Shown: piece by piece, positions 57,312-64,000 of the stretch
Layout: each line of letters begins with the position of its first letter
Numbering within the stretch: the stretch's first letter is position 1
The notes under the pieces: generated by a model
Told to the model about the DNA's origin: nothing
The model's input: the letters and a program-made list of their open reading frames with translations, nothing else
Databases searched by the model: none
Assembly (NCBI RefSeq): GCF_002499975.2
Contig: NZ_CP052766.1
Location: 1,426,001 to 1,490,000, forward strand
DNA: 64,000 nt
Reading direction: 5' to 3'
DNA from: Alteromonas pelagimontana
GTDB lineage: Bacteria > Pseudomonadota > Gammaproteobacteria > Enterobacterales > Alteromonadaceae
Translations under genes and position numbers: made by a program

Positions 57312-59777
57312 ATGTTTGAATTTATGTCACAATTACGATCACGCTTTTTCGCCATAGTATGTTGTACGGCTTTTATCGTCAGTTGCGCGAGTCAGCAGTA
57401 TTCTCAGATGCCTTCGGCGAATACCGGCAAGCGAATAAAATCTCTTGTCATTCACTTCACCGCTATCAACTACGAAAAGAGCGTTACGGCGCTGGTAAAG
57501 GAAGGCGGCTTAAGTTCTCACTATCTGGTGCCTGAATCTCACGATGATACCTACGGCAATGACAAGATTGAGGCAATTCAGCTTGTGGAGGAAAGTGAGC
57601 GGGCCTGGCACGCAGGTGAAAGCTACTGGCAAAGCCGCACCCATTTAAATGATTCGTCTATTGGTATTGAGATAGTGAACGTGCCGCAGTGCCAGTGGGA
57701 TGAAGCACTTTCACCTCTGCACACAGAATACGGCGATAACCGATTGTGCATATTTCCAGATTACGACCCTGCACAAATAGAAGCGGTTATTTCTCTGGCG
57801 CAGGATATTCTTAAACGCAACCCGGATATTGAACCCACAGCCGTGGTGGGACATGCCGATATCGCCTTTAACCGTAAAAACGATCCGGGCCCACGTTTCC
57901 CCTGGTTCCAGCTATATCAAGCGGGCGTGGGAGCCTGGTATGAAAATGATACCCTCGCATCATACTGGCAAATGTTTAACGACGCCAGGCCTAACGTCGG
58001 CCTAATACAGGCAGCGCTGCGTGCGTATGGCTATGGAATTACTGAAACCGGTACACTGGATTTACCTACGATCAACGCTATTTCTGCTTTTCAATCGCAC
58101 TTTTTGCCGTATCACCTAACGGGGCAACCTGACAACAAAACTGCGGGCGCTTTGTTCGCGTTGCTGAAAAAGTATTTCCCCCAAAAAGCCAATAAGTTGA
58201 TAAAGCGCTACCAAAACGAAAACGCAGCACGAAGCGAGGCTGCTGCTATAACACCTGTTCACGGGCAAGTAGATGACATTTATCCTCAGCAAGAACGATC
58301 CAGCCGCCAGGACGTCAACGATAAAGCCCGTTTTAAAAGCTATAGCGGCCGGGGCGAAATGACAATAGTGGCAAGCGAAGATGCTGATGCCACTATTGCG
58401 ATAAATGGAGAAACGCTAAATATCGCTTCTCCACTTATGGCGGGCAAGCCGTATCACTACTCACTGAAACGGCGAACGCATGATGGCGTTAATACACTTG
58501 CTGTAGCATCTGTAACGCCCAGCAGTGCCAACGTGCATATTACTATTCCCTATCCCACGCTTGTCGATGACACCGCGGCATGGAAAAAACGTTTTACGGC
58601 AGTAGATAATCTGATTAAACAGGACATTAATAACGGATTTCCTGGCGCAGTGCTGTTGGTTGTGAAAAATGGCGCAGTAGTGAAGCATACCGCGTATGGC
58701 TATGCGAGGCGCTATGATACTGATGGAACGCCATTGGCTTCCAGCGAACCCATGACATTGGAAACCGGGTTCGATTTAGCCTCAAATACTAAAATGTTTG
58801 CCACTACGCTGACGTTGATGCACTTGTCGGGACAAGGAAAAGTGGATATCAATCAGCCCGTTTACCATTACCTGCCGGAGTACCGGGGCAGCGGCAGAGA
58901 AAGCCGCACGGTCAGAGACTTGCTCACCCATCAATCGGGTTATGCACCGGAAGTGCAGTTTTTTACACCCAACAATTCCGATGGCGAAGCGTTTTTCTCG
59001 CAAGATAAAGCACTTACTGCACAATTATTATTAAACCGCGTTCCTTTTGTTGTTGGTAATGGGGTGAACGCGTCATACAGCGATACCAACTTTATGCTGC
59101 TGGGGCTATTAATAGAACGCATAACTGGAATGACACTGGATCAATACTGTGAACGTGTGCTTTATACGCCGCTGGGGCTAAGCCATACATTGTTTAACCC
59201 GCTTCGCAAGGGCTTAAGCGCTTATGAATTCGCTGCCACTGAGTTACGAGGCAATACTCGTGACGATTCCATGAGCTTCCCGAATATTCGTACACACACG
59301 TTACGCGCTGAAGTACATGATGAAAAAGCGTTTTATGCTATGGGTGGAGTGTCAGGCCACGCTGGTCTGTTTTCTACGGCCAAAGATATGGGGGTAATGA
59401 TTCAGATGCTGCTAAACGGCGGCGGCTACGGAAATGTAAAATTGTTTAGTGAAGATATTGTCAATACTTTCACCAAACCTGCAGCTAATCACCCTGGGTT
59501 TGGGCTTGGCTGGCGCCGCCCAGCCGATGGTGCCAATCGCTGGCATTTCGGCCCCTATGCCAGCGCCTCGGCCTATGGTCATACTGGATGGACAGGCACA
59601 GTTACCGTTATCGACCCGGAACTTGATATGGGTATTGTGCTGCTAACCAATGCGCGCCATAGCCCAATTGTTAAAGACAGCAATGGTAACCCGCGCTTTA
59701 CCGGCACGGACTTCGAAACTGCAAAATATGGTAGTGTGATCGCAAAAATTTACGAAACGCTTCTTAACGCCCGCTAA
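57312..59777 (+). CDS. AmpD-type N-acetylmuramoyl-L-alanine amidase fused to a serine beta-lactamase-like domain
   Basis: 821 residues. A lipoprotein-like N terminus (hydrophobic segment, then IVSC) suggests membrane anchoring. Residues about 38-205 form an Amidase_2 domain: zinc ligands H48 (VIHFT), H181 (VGHADIAF) and D191 (NDPGPRFPW), with the same 10-residue spacing of the last two as in AmpD. Next comes a peptidoglycan-binding helix bundle (about 225-295), then a linker domain, and from about 425 a class C beta-lactamase/esterase domain: SxxK at S491-K494, Tyr589 in YSDTN, and HTGWTG in place of KTG. The amidase would strip peptides from MurNAc; the role of the second active site is open. 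An alternative start is 57324. Confidence 0.88.
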   Translation: MFEFMSQLRSRFFAIVCCTAFIVSCASQQYSQMPSANTGKRIKSLVIHFTAINYEKSVTALVKEGGLSSHYLVPESHDDTYGNDKIEAIQLVEESERAWHAGESYWQSRTHLNDSSIGIEIVNVPQCQWDEALSPLHTEYGDNRLCIFPDYDPAQIEAVISLAQDILKRNPDIEPTAVVGHADIAFNRKNDPGPRFPWFQLYQAGVGAWYENDTLASYWQMFNDARPNVGLIQAALRAYGYGITETGTLDLPTINAISAFQSHFLPYHLTGQPDNKTAGALFALLKKYFPQKANKLIKRYQNENAARSEAAAITPVHGQVDDIYPQQERSSRQDVNDKARFKSYSGRGEMTIVASEDADATIAINGETLNIASPLMAGKPYHYSLKRRTHDGVNTLAVASVTPSSANVHITIPYPTLVDDTAAWKKRFTAVDNLIKQDINNGFPGAVLLVVKNGAVVKHTAYGYARRYDTDGTPLASSEPMTLETGFDLASNTKMFATTLTLMHLSGQGKVDINQPVYHYLPEYRGSGRESRTVRDLLTHQSGYAPEVQFFTPNNSDGEAFFSQDKALTAQLLLNRVPFVVGNGVNASYSDTNFMLLGLLIERITGMTLDQYCERVLYTPLGLSHTLFNPLRKGLSAYEFAATELRGNTRDDSMSFPNIRTHTLRAEVHDEKAFYAMGGVSGHAGLFSTAKDMGVMIQMLLNGGGYGNVKLFSEDIVNTFTKPAANHPGFGLGWRRPADGANRWHFGPYASASAYGHTGWTGTVTVIDPELDMGIVLLTNARHSPIVKDSNGNPRFTGTDFETAKYGSVIAKIYETLLNAR

Positions 59778-59937
59778 CGCTCCAGGATGTTGAATCGTAA
59801 AATGGCTATGATTATGCGATTAAAATAAGTAGGCTATGCACAAACTCTGCTGCTTTCATCGCGCTACAATAAAAGTCTGCTTAGGCACATCTGCGCCGAG
59901 GCGGAATTAAAAACGAAATTCTAACGGAATTGCTAGT

Positions 59938-61314
59938 ATGAATTGGATGTCAATCATCCCTCCCCTGGTCGCAATAATTGTCGTCTTCTGGAAAAAAGAA
60001 GTCATTATGGCGCTGTTGTTGGCAGTGCTATCAGCAGAAGCGCTCATATTGTTTGGCACCACAGACAGCACTATTCTAATGGCTCCCATTACGTCGGTGG
60101 AACGCGTTATTGAGGTGGTTTCCAGCCCGGGAAATGCCCGTATTTTGCTGTTTTCCGTGCTCGTTGGGGCGCTTTTAGCCTATATTCGTGATTCTGGTGG
60201 CGTTACCGCTACGGTGAACTGGCTGGTCGGGAAAGGTGTGGCTAAAACCCGCCGCCAAGTGGGCGGGCTGACGTTCTTTACTGGCGTGGCTGTGTTTATC
60301 GAATCAAATCTTAGCGTGCTTACGGCGGGAATTTTCGCCCGCGGACTGTTTGACAAATTCTCCATGAGTCGCGCCCGCTTAGCGTACATTATTGATAGTA
60401 CCAGTGCGCCTGTTTGTATTCTGATACTGCTAAACGGCTGGGGCGCGTTTGTGCTGGGTATGCTTGATACCTACGAACTGGAAGCGTCATCGGCCAGCAT
60501 ATTATGGGGAAGCGTTCCTCTTAATTTTTACGCACTGTTTACCTTGGCGATTGTGCTGTACACCATCATTAAAGATAAAGTACACGGGCCAATGGCTAAA
60601 GAAGATGCTGCTATGCGACAAATGGAAACGTCAATAGCCGCACAGCCCGCCACAAAAGCGCGTTTTATGATTGTGCCTTTACTGGTTATGGTCATCAGTA
60701 TGATCGGGTTTATGTTCTGGACAGGCAATGGCGTACTGGCTGAAGGAAGCGGCAGTAAATCTGTACTTTATGCCACTATGCTGGCGACGGCAGTGGCTTA
60801 CGCTCTGCTATTGATGCACAAGCGGTTTACTCATCACCAAGCCGTAGGAATTGGCTTTAAGGGAATGGGAGAATTACTACCCTTGGTCACTATTGTGCTA
60901 CTTTCTCTTACATTAGGGAGCAGCCTTAAAGTATTGGGAACTGGCTTATTTGTAGCCGGAATCGTTGGCGAGTACTTACCTAATGTTTTAATTGTTCCTA
61001 TGCTTTTTTTGGCGGGTGCGGTAATGTCTTTTACCACTGGCACCTCCTGGGGCACCTTTGCCATTCTTATTCCTATCGGCGTTCCGCTCATTCAAACTCT
61101 CGGCCTTCCCCCTTCTCTTGTCGTGGCAGCTATTCTGGGAGGCGGTGTTTTTGGCGATCACTGCTCCCCCATTTCTGACACCTCTGCAGTGTCTTCTATT
61201 GCTGCCGGTTGTGATCTTCTGACACACGTAAGAACTCAGCTTCCCTACGCGCTAACTGCTGGCGGATTCACTTTGTTAGCCTATGTTATTGCCAGCTTTA
61301 TTATGATTGGATGA
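59938..61314 (+). CDS. NhaC-family Na+/H+ antiporter-like transporter
   Basis: 458 residues with about eleven hydrophobic segments. Family features: FFTGVAVFIESNLSVLTAG near residue 120, IIDSTSAPVCILILLNGWG near 150, FTTGTSWGTFAILIPIGVPL near 370 and GGVFGDHCSPISDTSAVSS near 405, which is the conserved ion-site region. Members exchange Na+ or carry organic acids or amino acids. It overlaps the region before the GGT start, so the two are probably one unit. In this context it may take up an amino acid or peptide released by GGT (inference), rather than serve pH balance. Confidence 0.82.
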   Translation: MNWMSIIPPLVAIIVVFWKKEVIMALLLAVLSAEALILFGTTDSTILMAPITSVERVIEVVSSPGNARILLFSVLVGALLAYIRDSGGVTATVNWLVGKGVAKTRRQVGGLTFFTGVAVFIESNLSVLTAGIFARGLFDKFSMSRARLAYIIDSTSAPVCILILLNGWGAFVLGMLDTYELEASSASILWGSVPLNFYALFTLAIVLYTIIKDKVHGPMAKEDAAMRQMETSIAAQPATKARFMIVPLLVMVISMIGFMFWTGNGVLAEGSGSKSVLYATMLATAVAYALLLMHKRFTHHQAVGIGFKGMGELLPLVTIVLLSLTLGSSLKVLGTGLFVAGIVGEYLPNVLIVPMLFLAGAVMSFTTGTSWGTFAILIPIGVPLIQTLGLPPSLVVAAILGGGVFGDHCSPISDTSAVSSIAAGCDLLTHVRTQLPYALTAGGFTLLAYVIASFIMIG

Positions 61315-61318
61315 AATT

Positions 61319-63013
61319 ATGCGATTACTCAGTATTTATTTTTTTACCGTTTGGTTAATTGGCTGTTCTGCAGGCACTGCTACCAACCCTGACCTGTCAT
61401 CGGCATCTATAAACGGCCAGCAAGCTGTGGCCATGCCAGATGCATTCAGTGCCGATGCCGCAATGGCGGTGATGGACGATGGTGGTAATGCTATAGATGC
61501 TGCCATCGCTGCAGAGTTTGTATTGGCAGTGACGTTACCGGAAGCCGGGAATATTGGCGGCGGTGGTTTTATGACAATTTATCACGACCACCGGCCGATG
61601 TTTTTGGATTATCGGGAAATGGCGCCGGGCAGCGCCGACCGCGATATGTATCTGAATGAACAAGGCCAAGTCGTAAAAATGGATTCGCTGTTCGGTGCCC
61701 GCGCGTCGGGAGTGCCGGGTACGGTCGCTGGTATGTGGGCAGCACATCAAAAATTCGGCAAACTGCCATGGAAACGTCTGGTGCAACCTGCCGTTGAACT
61801 TGCTGAACAAGGTTTTGTGGTACCCAAAAAGCTAGCAGAACGCATAAGCGATCAAATCAGCCGGGCAGAAAAAAGAGACATAAACAGCAACTTTAACCGG
61901 TATTTTGCTCACGCGAAGGCAGGTACAGTGTTTAAGCAACCGGAACTGGCCAGCACACTTAAACGCATTCGCGACGAAGGCAAAGAGGGTTTCTACGCTG
62001 GCGAAACTGCCCAGGCTATAGTTCAGTACATGCAAAAGAATAACGGGTTGATCACCCAAAATGATCTTTCACGCTACGAAGCCAAATGGCGCCAACCGGT
62101 CCGTTACCACTGGCGGGGTTATACCTTGGTTACGGCCCCACCACCCAGTTCGGGCGGCGTTGCCGTGGCCCAGTGGATAGGCATGTTGGATGATGTGCTG
62201 GAGAATACAACCCTGCCCGCCCAAAACAGCGCTTCTTACGTGCACCTTATGGCGGAGATTGGCAAACGGGTGTTTGCCGACCGCGCCGAGTATATGGGCG
62301 ATCCGGATTTCGTGAACGTACCGGTCAGCCAATTAATTGATCAAAACTATATTGATAAACGCGCCAATGAAGTCACCATAAATAACATTTCTGCTACCGA
62401 AGATGTAAAACCAGGTTTATATGAAAGCCCGCAAACCACGCATTTTTCAGTAATGGATCAATGGGGAAATGCCGTGTCTAACACTACCACGTTAAATCTG
62501 CTTTTCGGTAACGCGATGGTAGTAGAAGGCGCAGGCTTTTTGTTAAACGATGAGATGGATGATTTTAGCGCGAAAGCAGGTGTACCTAACTTTTTTGGTG
62601 CAGTAGGCGGTACGGCAAACGAAATTCAGCCGTACAAGCGGATGCTTTCGTCAATGACCCCAACAATCGTGTTGAAAGACAATGAGGTACAGCTGGTAAC
62701 GGGATCTCCTGGTGGCACCACCATTATTTCGTCAGCCACTCAGTCACTGTTGAACGCATTGCTATTTGATATGACAGCAGAAGAAGCGGTGAACGCGCCA
62801 CGATTCCACCATCAACTATTACCCAAAGATACCATTGCTTATCATGAAGGCTTATCGCAACAGGTAATTGCAGAACTGGAAGCCATGGGTTACACAATGA
62901 AGCAAAGCAATTTTGGCGATGTGCAACTAATTAAACGCACTGCCACAGGGTTAGAGGCCGCTTCAGAAGCAAGGGGCAGAGGCAAGAGTATCGTCGCAGC
63001 CGGGGGTCATTAA
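61319..63013 (+). CDS. ggt: Gamma-glutamyltransferase
   Basis: 564 residues, lipoprotein-type signal (FTVWLIGC, Cys about residue 16). Large subunit: AVAMPDAFSADAAMAVMDDGGNAIDAA near residues 35-60 and GGFMTIY with the gamma-glutamyl-binding Arg in DYREMAPG. Self-cleavage should occur before T373 (SPQTTHFSV), the N-terminal nucleophile of the small subunit; GSPGG near 465 forms the oxyanion site. Start is the ATG at 61319, 4 nt after the nhaC stop; a TTG at 61307 overlaps nhaC. It hydrolyses gamma-glutamyl bonds outside the cytoplasm, which in this cluster may include the gamma-D-Glu link of murein peptides or glutathione. Confidence 0.92.
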   Translation: MRLLSIYFFTVWLIGCSAGTATNPDLSSASINGQQAVAMPDAFSADAAMAVMDDGGNAIDAAIAAEFVLAVTLPEAGNIGGGGFMTIYHDHRPMFLDYREMAPGSADRDMYLNEQGQVVKMDSLFGARASGVPGTVAGMWAAHQKFGKLPWKRLVQPAVELAEQGFVVPKKLAERISDQISRAEKRDINSNFNRYFAHAKAGTVFKQPELASTLKRIRDEGKEGFYAGETAQAIVQYMQKNNGLITQNDLSRYEAKWRQPVRYHWRGYTLVTAPPPSSGGVAVAQWIGMLDDVLENTTLPAQNSASYVHLMAEIGKRVFADRAEYMGDPDFVNVPVSQLIDQNYIDKRANEVTINNISATEDVKPGLYESPQTTHFSVMDQWGNAVSNTTTLNLLFGNAMVVEGAGFLLNDEMDDFSAKAGVPNFFGAVGGTANEIQPYKRMLSSMTPTIVLKDNEVQLVTGSPGGTTIISSATQSLLNALLFDMTAEEAVNAPRFHHQLLPKDTIAYHEGLSQQVIAELEAMGYTMKQSNFGDVQLIKRTATGLEAASEARGRGKSIVAAGGH

Positions 63014-63047
63014 GAAAACGCCCGGCGCATGGCCTTTTGGTCTTGTC

Positions 63048-63464
63048 TTACTTTGCAAATAGCTGGTCGAGCGACGCAAACGCTTTAAATTCAAGCGCAT
63101 TGCCAGCGGGGTCGTGAAAAAACATCGTGGCCTGCTCGCCGGGTTGCCCTTTAAAACGAATATAAGGTTCTATTACAAATGTCGTTCCTGATTCTTGCAG
63201 GCGTTCGGCCAACTGTTGCCAGACTTCCATAGTCAATACCACGCCAAAATGCGGCACGGGCACTGCGTGATTATCCACTGCATTATGTCTCGGAGCCGAA
63301 GGCGTGCTTTCGACCTTGTGCGTCACCAGTTGATGACCATAGAAATTCCAATCAATCCATTGTGTGTCACTACGGCCACGCTCACAGCCTAATAAATCGC
63401 CGTAGAAAGCGGCGGCGTCATCGAGATTATCTACCGGAATTGCTAAATGGAACGGTTGCGGCAT
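63048..63464 (-). CDS. VOC/glyoxalase-family protein
   Basis: 138 residues with one VOC domain made of two beta-alpha-beta-beta-beta units. [23 protein letters not shown] opens the first unit with a metal-type His; HFGVVLTM and [16 protein letters not shown] near residue 118 show the second His and the Glu ligand. GGAGG precedes the ATG. Such proteins act as dioxygenases, isomerases or resistance proteins; the specific reaction is unknown. It converges with ggt (34 nt between stops). Confidence 0.85.
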   Translation of the reverse strand: MPQPFHLAIPVDNLDDAAAFYGDLLGCERGRSDTQWIDWNFYGHQLVTHKVESTPSAPRHNAVDNHAVPVPHFGVVLTMEVWQQLAERLQESGTTFVIEPYIRFKGQPGEQATMFFHDPAGNALEFKAFASLDQLFAK

Positions 63465-63681
63465 AACACCTCCTCATCATTTTAGTCAAAAATGATAACA
63501 CGGTTTTAAGCAATTTGAATTAATCCGCAATAATGCGCTCACTCAGCACGAGAAAAAGGCGCGCCGAGGCAACTGCGACAGGAACAGAGTGTGGAAGACA
63601 AAAGCAGCGACAGGATACAGACACAAGTCGAAGAAGCCACGCCAATTCGCAGAAAAGCACATGGTATTATTTTCGTGAATG

Positions 63682-63713
63682 GAAAAAGAAACAGCCTGCG
63701 CAAGGCAGGCTGT
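63682..63713 (-). terminator. Rho-independent terminator after purA
   Basis: On the minus strand, CAGCCTGCCTTGCGCAGGCTG forms a stable hairpin followed by TTTCTTTTT, about 25 nt after the purA stop. Confidence 0.85.
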
Positions 63714-63738
63714 TGATAACTTCGTGGATAGCTTGTGC

Positions 63739-64000
63739 TTAAGCGTCGTAAGGGTGACGTAACACAATGGTTTCGTTACGATCTGGACCTGTTGAAATAA
63801 TATCCACAGGAACGCCAGTAATGGCTTCTAACCGATTAATATAGTTACGCGCGGCTTTTGGCAACTTGCTAAATTCAGTCACGCCGAAGGTAGTGTCACT
63901 CCATCCCGGCATTTCTTCGTACACCGGTGAGATAAGGTCATAACCGTCGGCTGCCATTGGCGGAACGTCTTTAATATTACCATCTGCGTCTTTGTAGCCG
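63739..64000 (-). CDS. purA: Adenylosuccinate synthetase, C-terminal part
   Basis: The last 86 codons of a gene that continues past the right edge. The sequence is that of the PurA C terminus: [27 protein letters not shown], then [20 protein letters not shown] and the end HPYDA. The enzyme makes adenylosuccinate from IMP and aspartate with GTP. The frame is open to the last base of the window. A terminator lies directly after the stop. Confidence 0.95.
   Translation of the reverse strand, partial: GYKDADGNIKDVPPMAADGYDLISPVYEEMPGWSDTTFGVTEFSKLPKAARNYINRLEAITGVPVDIISTGPDRNETIVLRHPYDA

Overview
The window looks like chromosome of a marine gammaproteobacterium of the Alteromonadales (Alteromonas/Shewanella-like). 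Evidence: the NagP/NagK/NagB-II/NagA type of GlcNAc pathway with a LacI-type NagR, TonB receptors placed next to sugar catabolic genes, a tryptophan-halogenase-like flavoprotein inside a sugar locus, a Dld-type FAD/Fe-S D-lactate oxidase, and a purA 3' end at the right edge. Base composition is moderate throughout except for one clearly GC-rich island (about 24975-27590).

Layout. 1-7986: the 5' part of an AI-2E/PerM-family permease, a long non-coding stretch with a structured dispersed repeat, a phage-type conserved protein, two small lipoproteins, an M1 aminopeptidase, a macro-domain protein and a YitT-type membrane protein. 7990-23186: a chitin/GlcNAc utilisation locus. On the minus strand it has nagK-nagB-nagA-nagP; on the plus strand nagR and a TonB receptor; on the minus strand a halogenase-like flavoprotein; on the plus strand a GH20 hexosaminidase with NagX. 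Six copies of a palindrome close to TGACAgCGyTGTCA sit in the four promoter regions and are the likely NagR operators. 23335-28752: a mosaic insertion. A partial duplicate of the DUF819 gene and its upstream region, a decayed REP-associated (Y1) transposase, a GC-rich pncC-nadE pair of foreign character, and two copies of an element-end sequence lie just before the intact DUF819 gene. 28490-40810: a murein-sugar locus with DUF819, ZIP transporter, alanine racemase, SSS symporter, murQ, namZ (DUF1343), a murR-like regulator, D-lactate oxidase and an M14 peptidase. 41006-50280: accessory genes, many small or decayed (MFS exporter, ABC-ATPase/membrane fusion remnant, a ClpP-fold protein with an in-frame stop, DUF1622, GST, AGE epimerase, SDR). 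50726-63013: a second murein block with a NagX paralogue, secreted GH3 NagZ-like enzyme, a second TonB receptor, an AmpD-type amidase fused to a serine beta-lactamase-like domain, NhaC and gamma-glutamyltransferase. The window ends with a VOC protein and the 3' end of purA.

How it fits together. The first block would take up and split chito-oligosaccharides and feed GlcNAc through NagP, NagK, NagA and NagB. The second would take up murein fragments, remove peptides (amidase, M14, GGT) and sugars (GH3, NamZ), import them, convert MurNAc-6P to GlcNAc-6P plus D-lactate (MurQ), burn the D-lactate (Dld), and deliver GlcNAc-6P to the first block's NagA/NagB. No MurNAc kinase is recognisable here. 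A second palindrome, close to GAATAAAYWATTC, occurs in front of the symporter-murQ-namZ operon, between murR and dld, and in front of the GH3-nagX operon. It is a candidate MurR operator.
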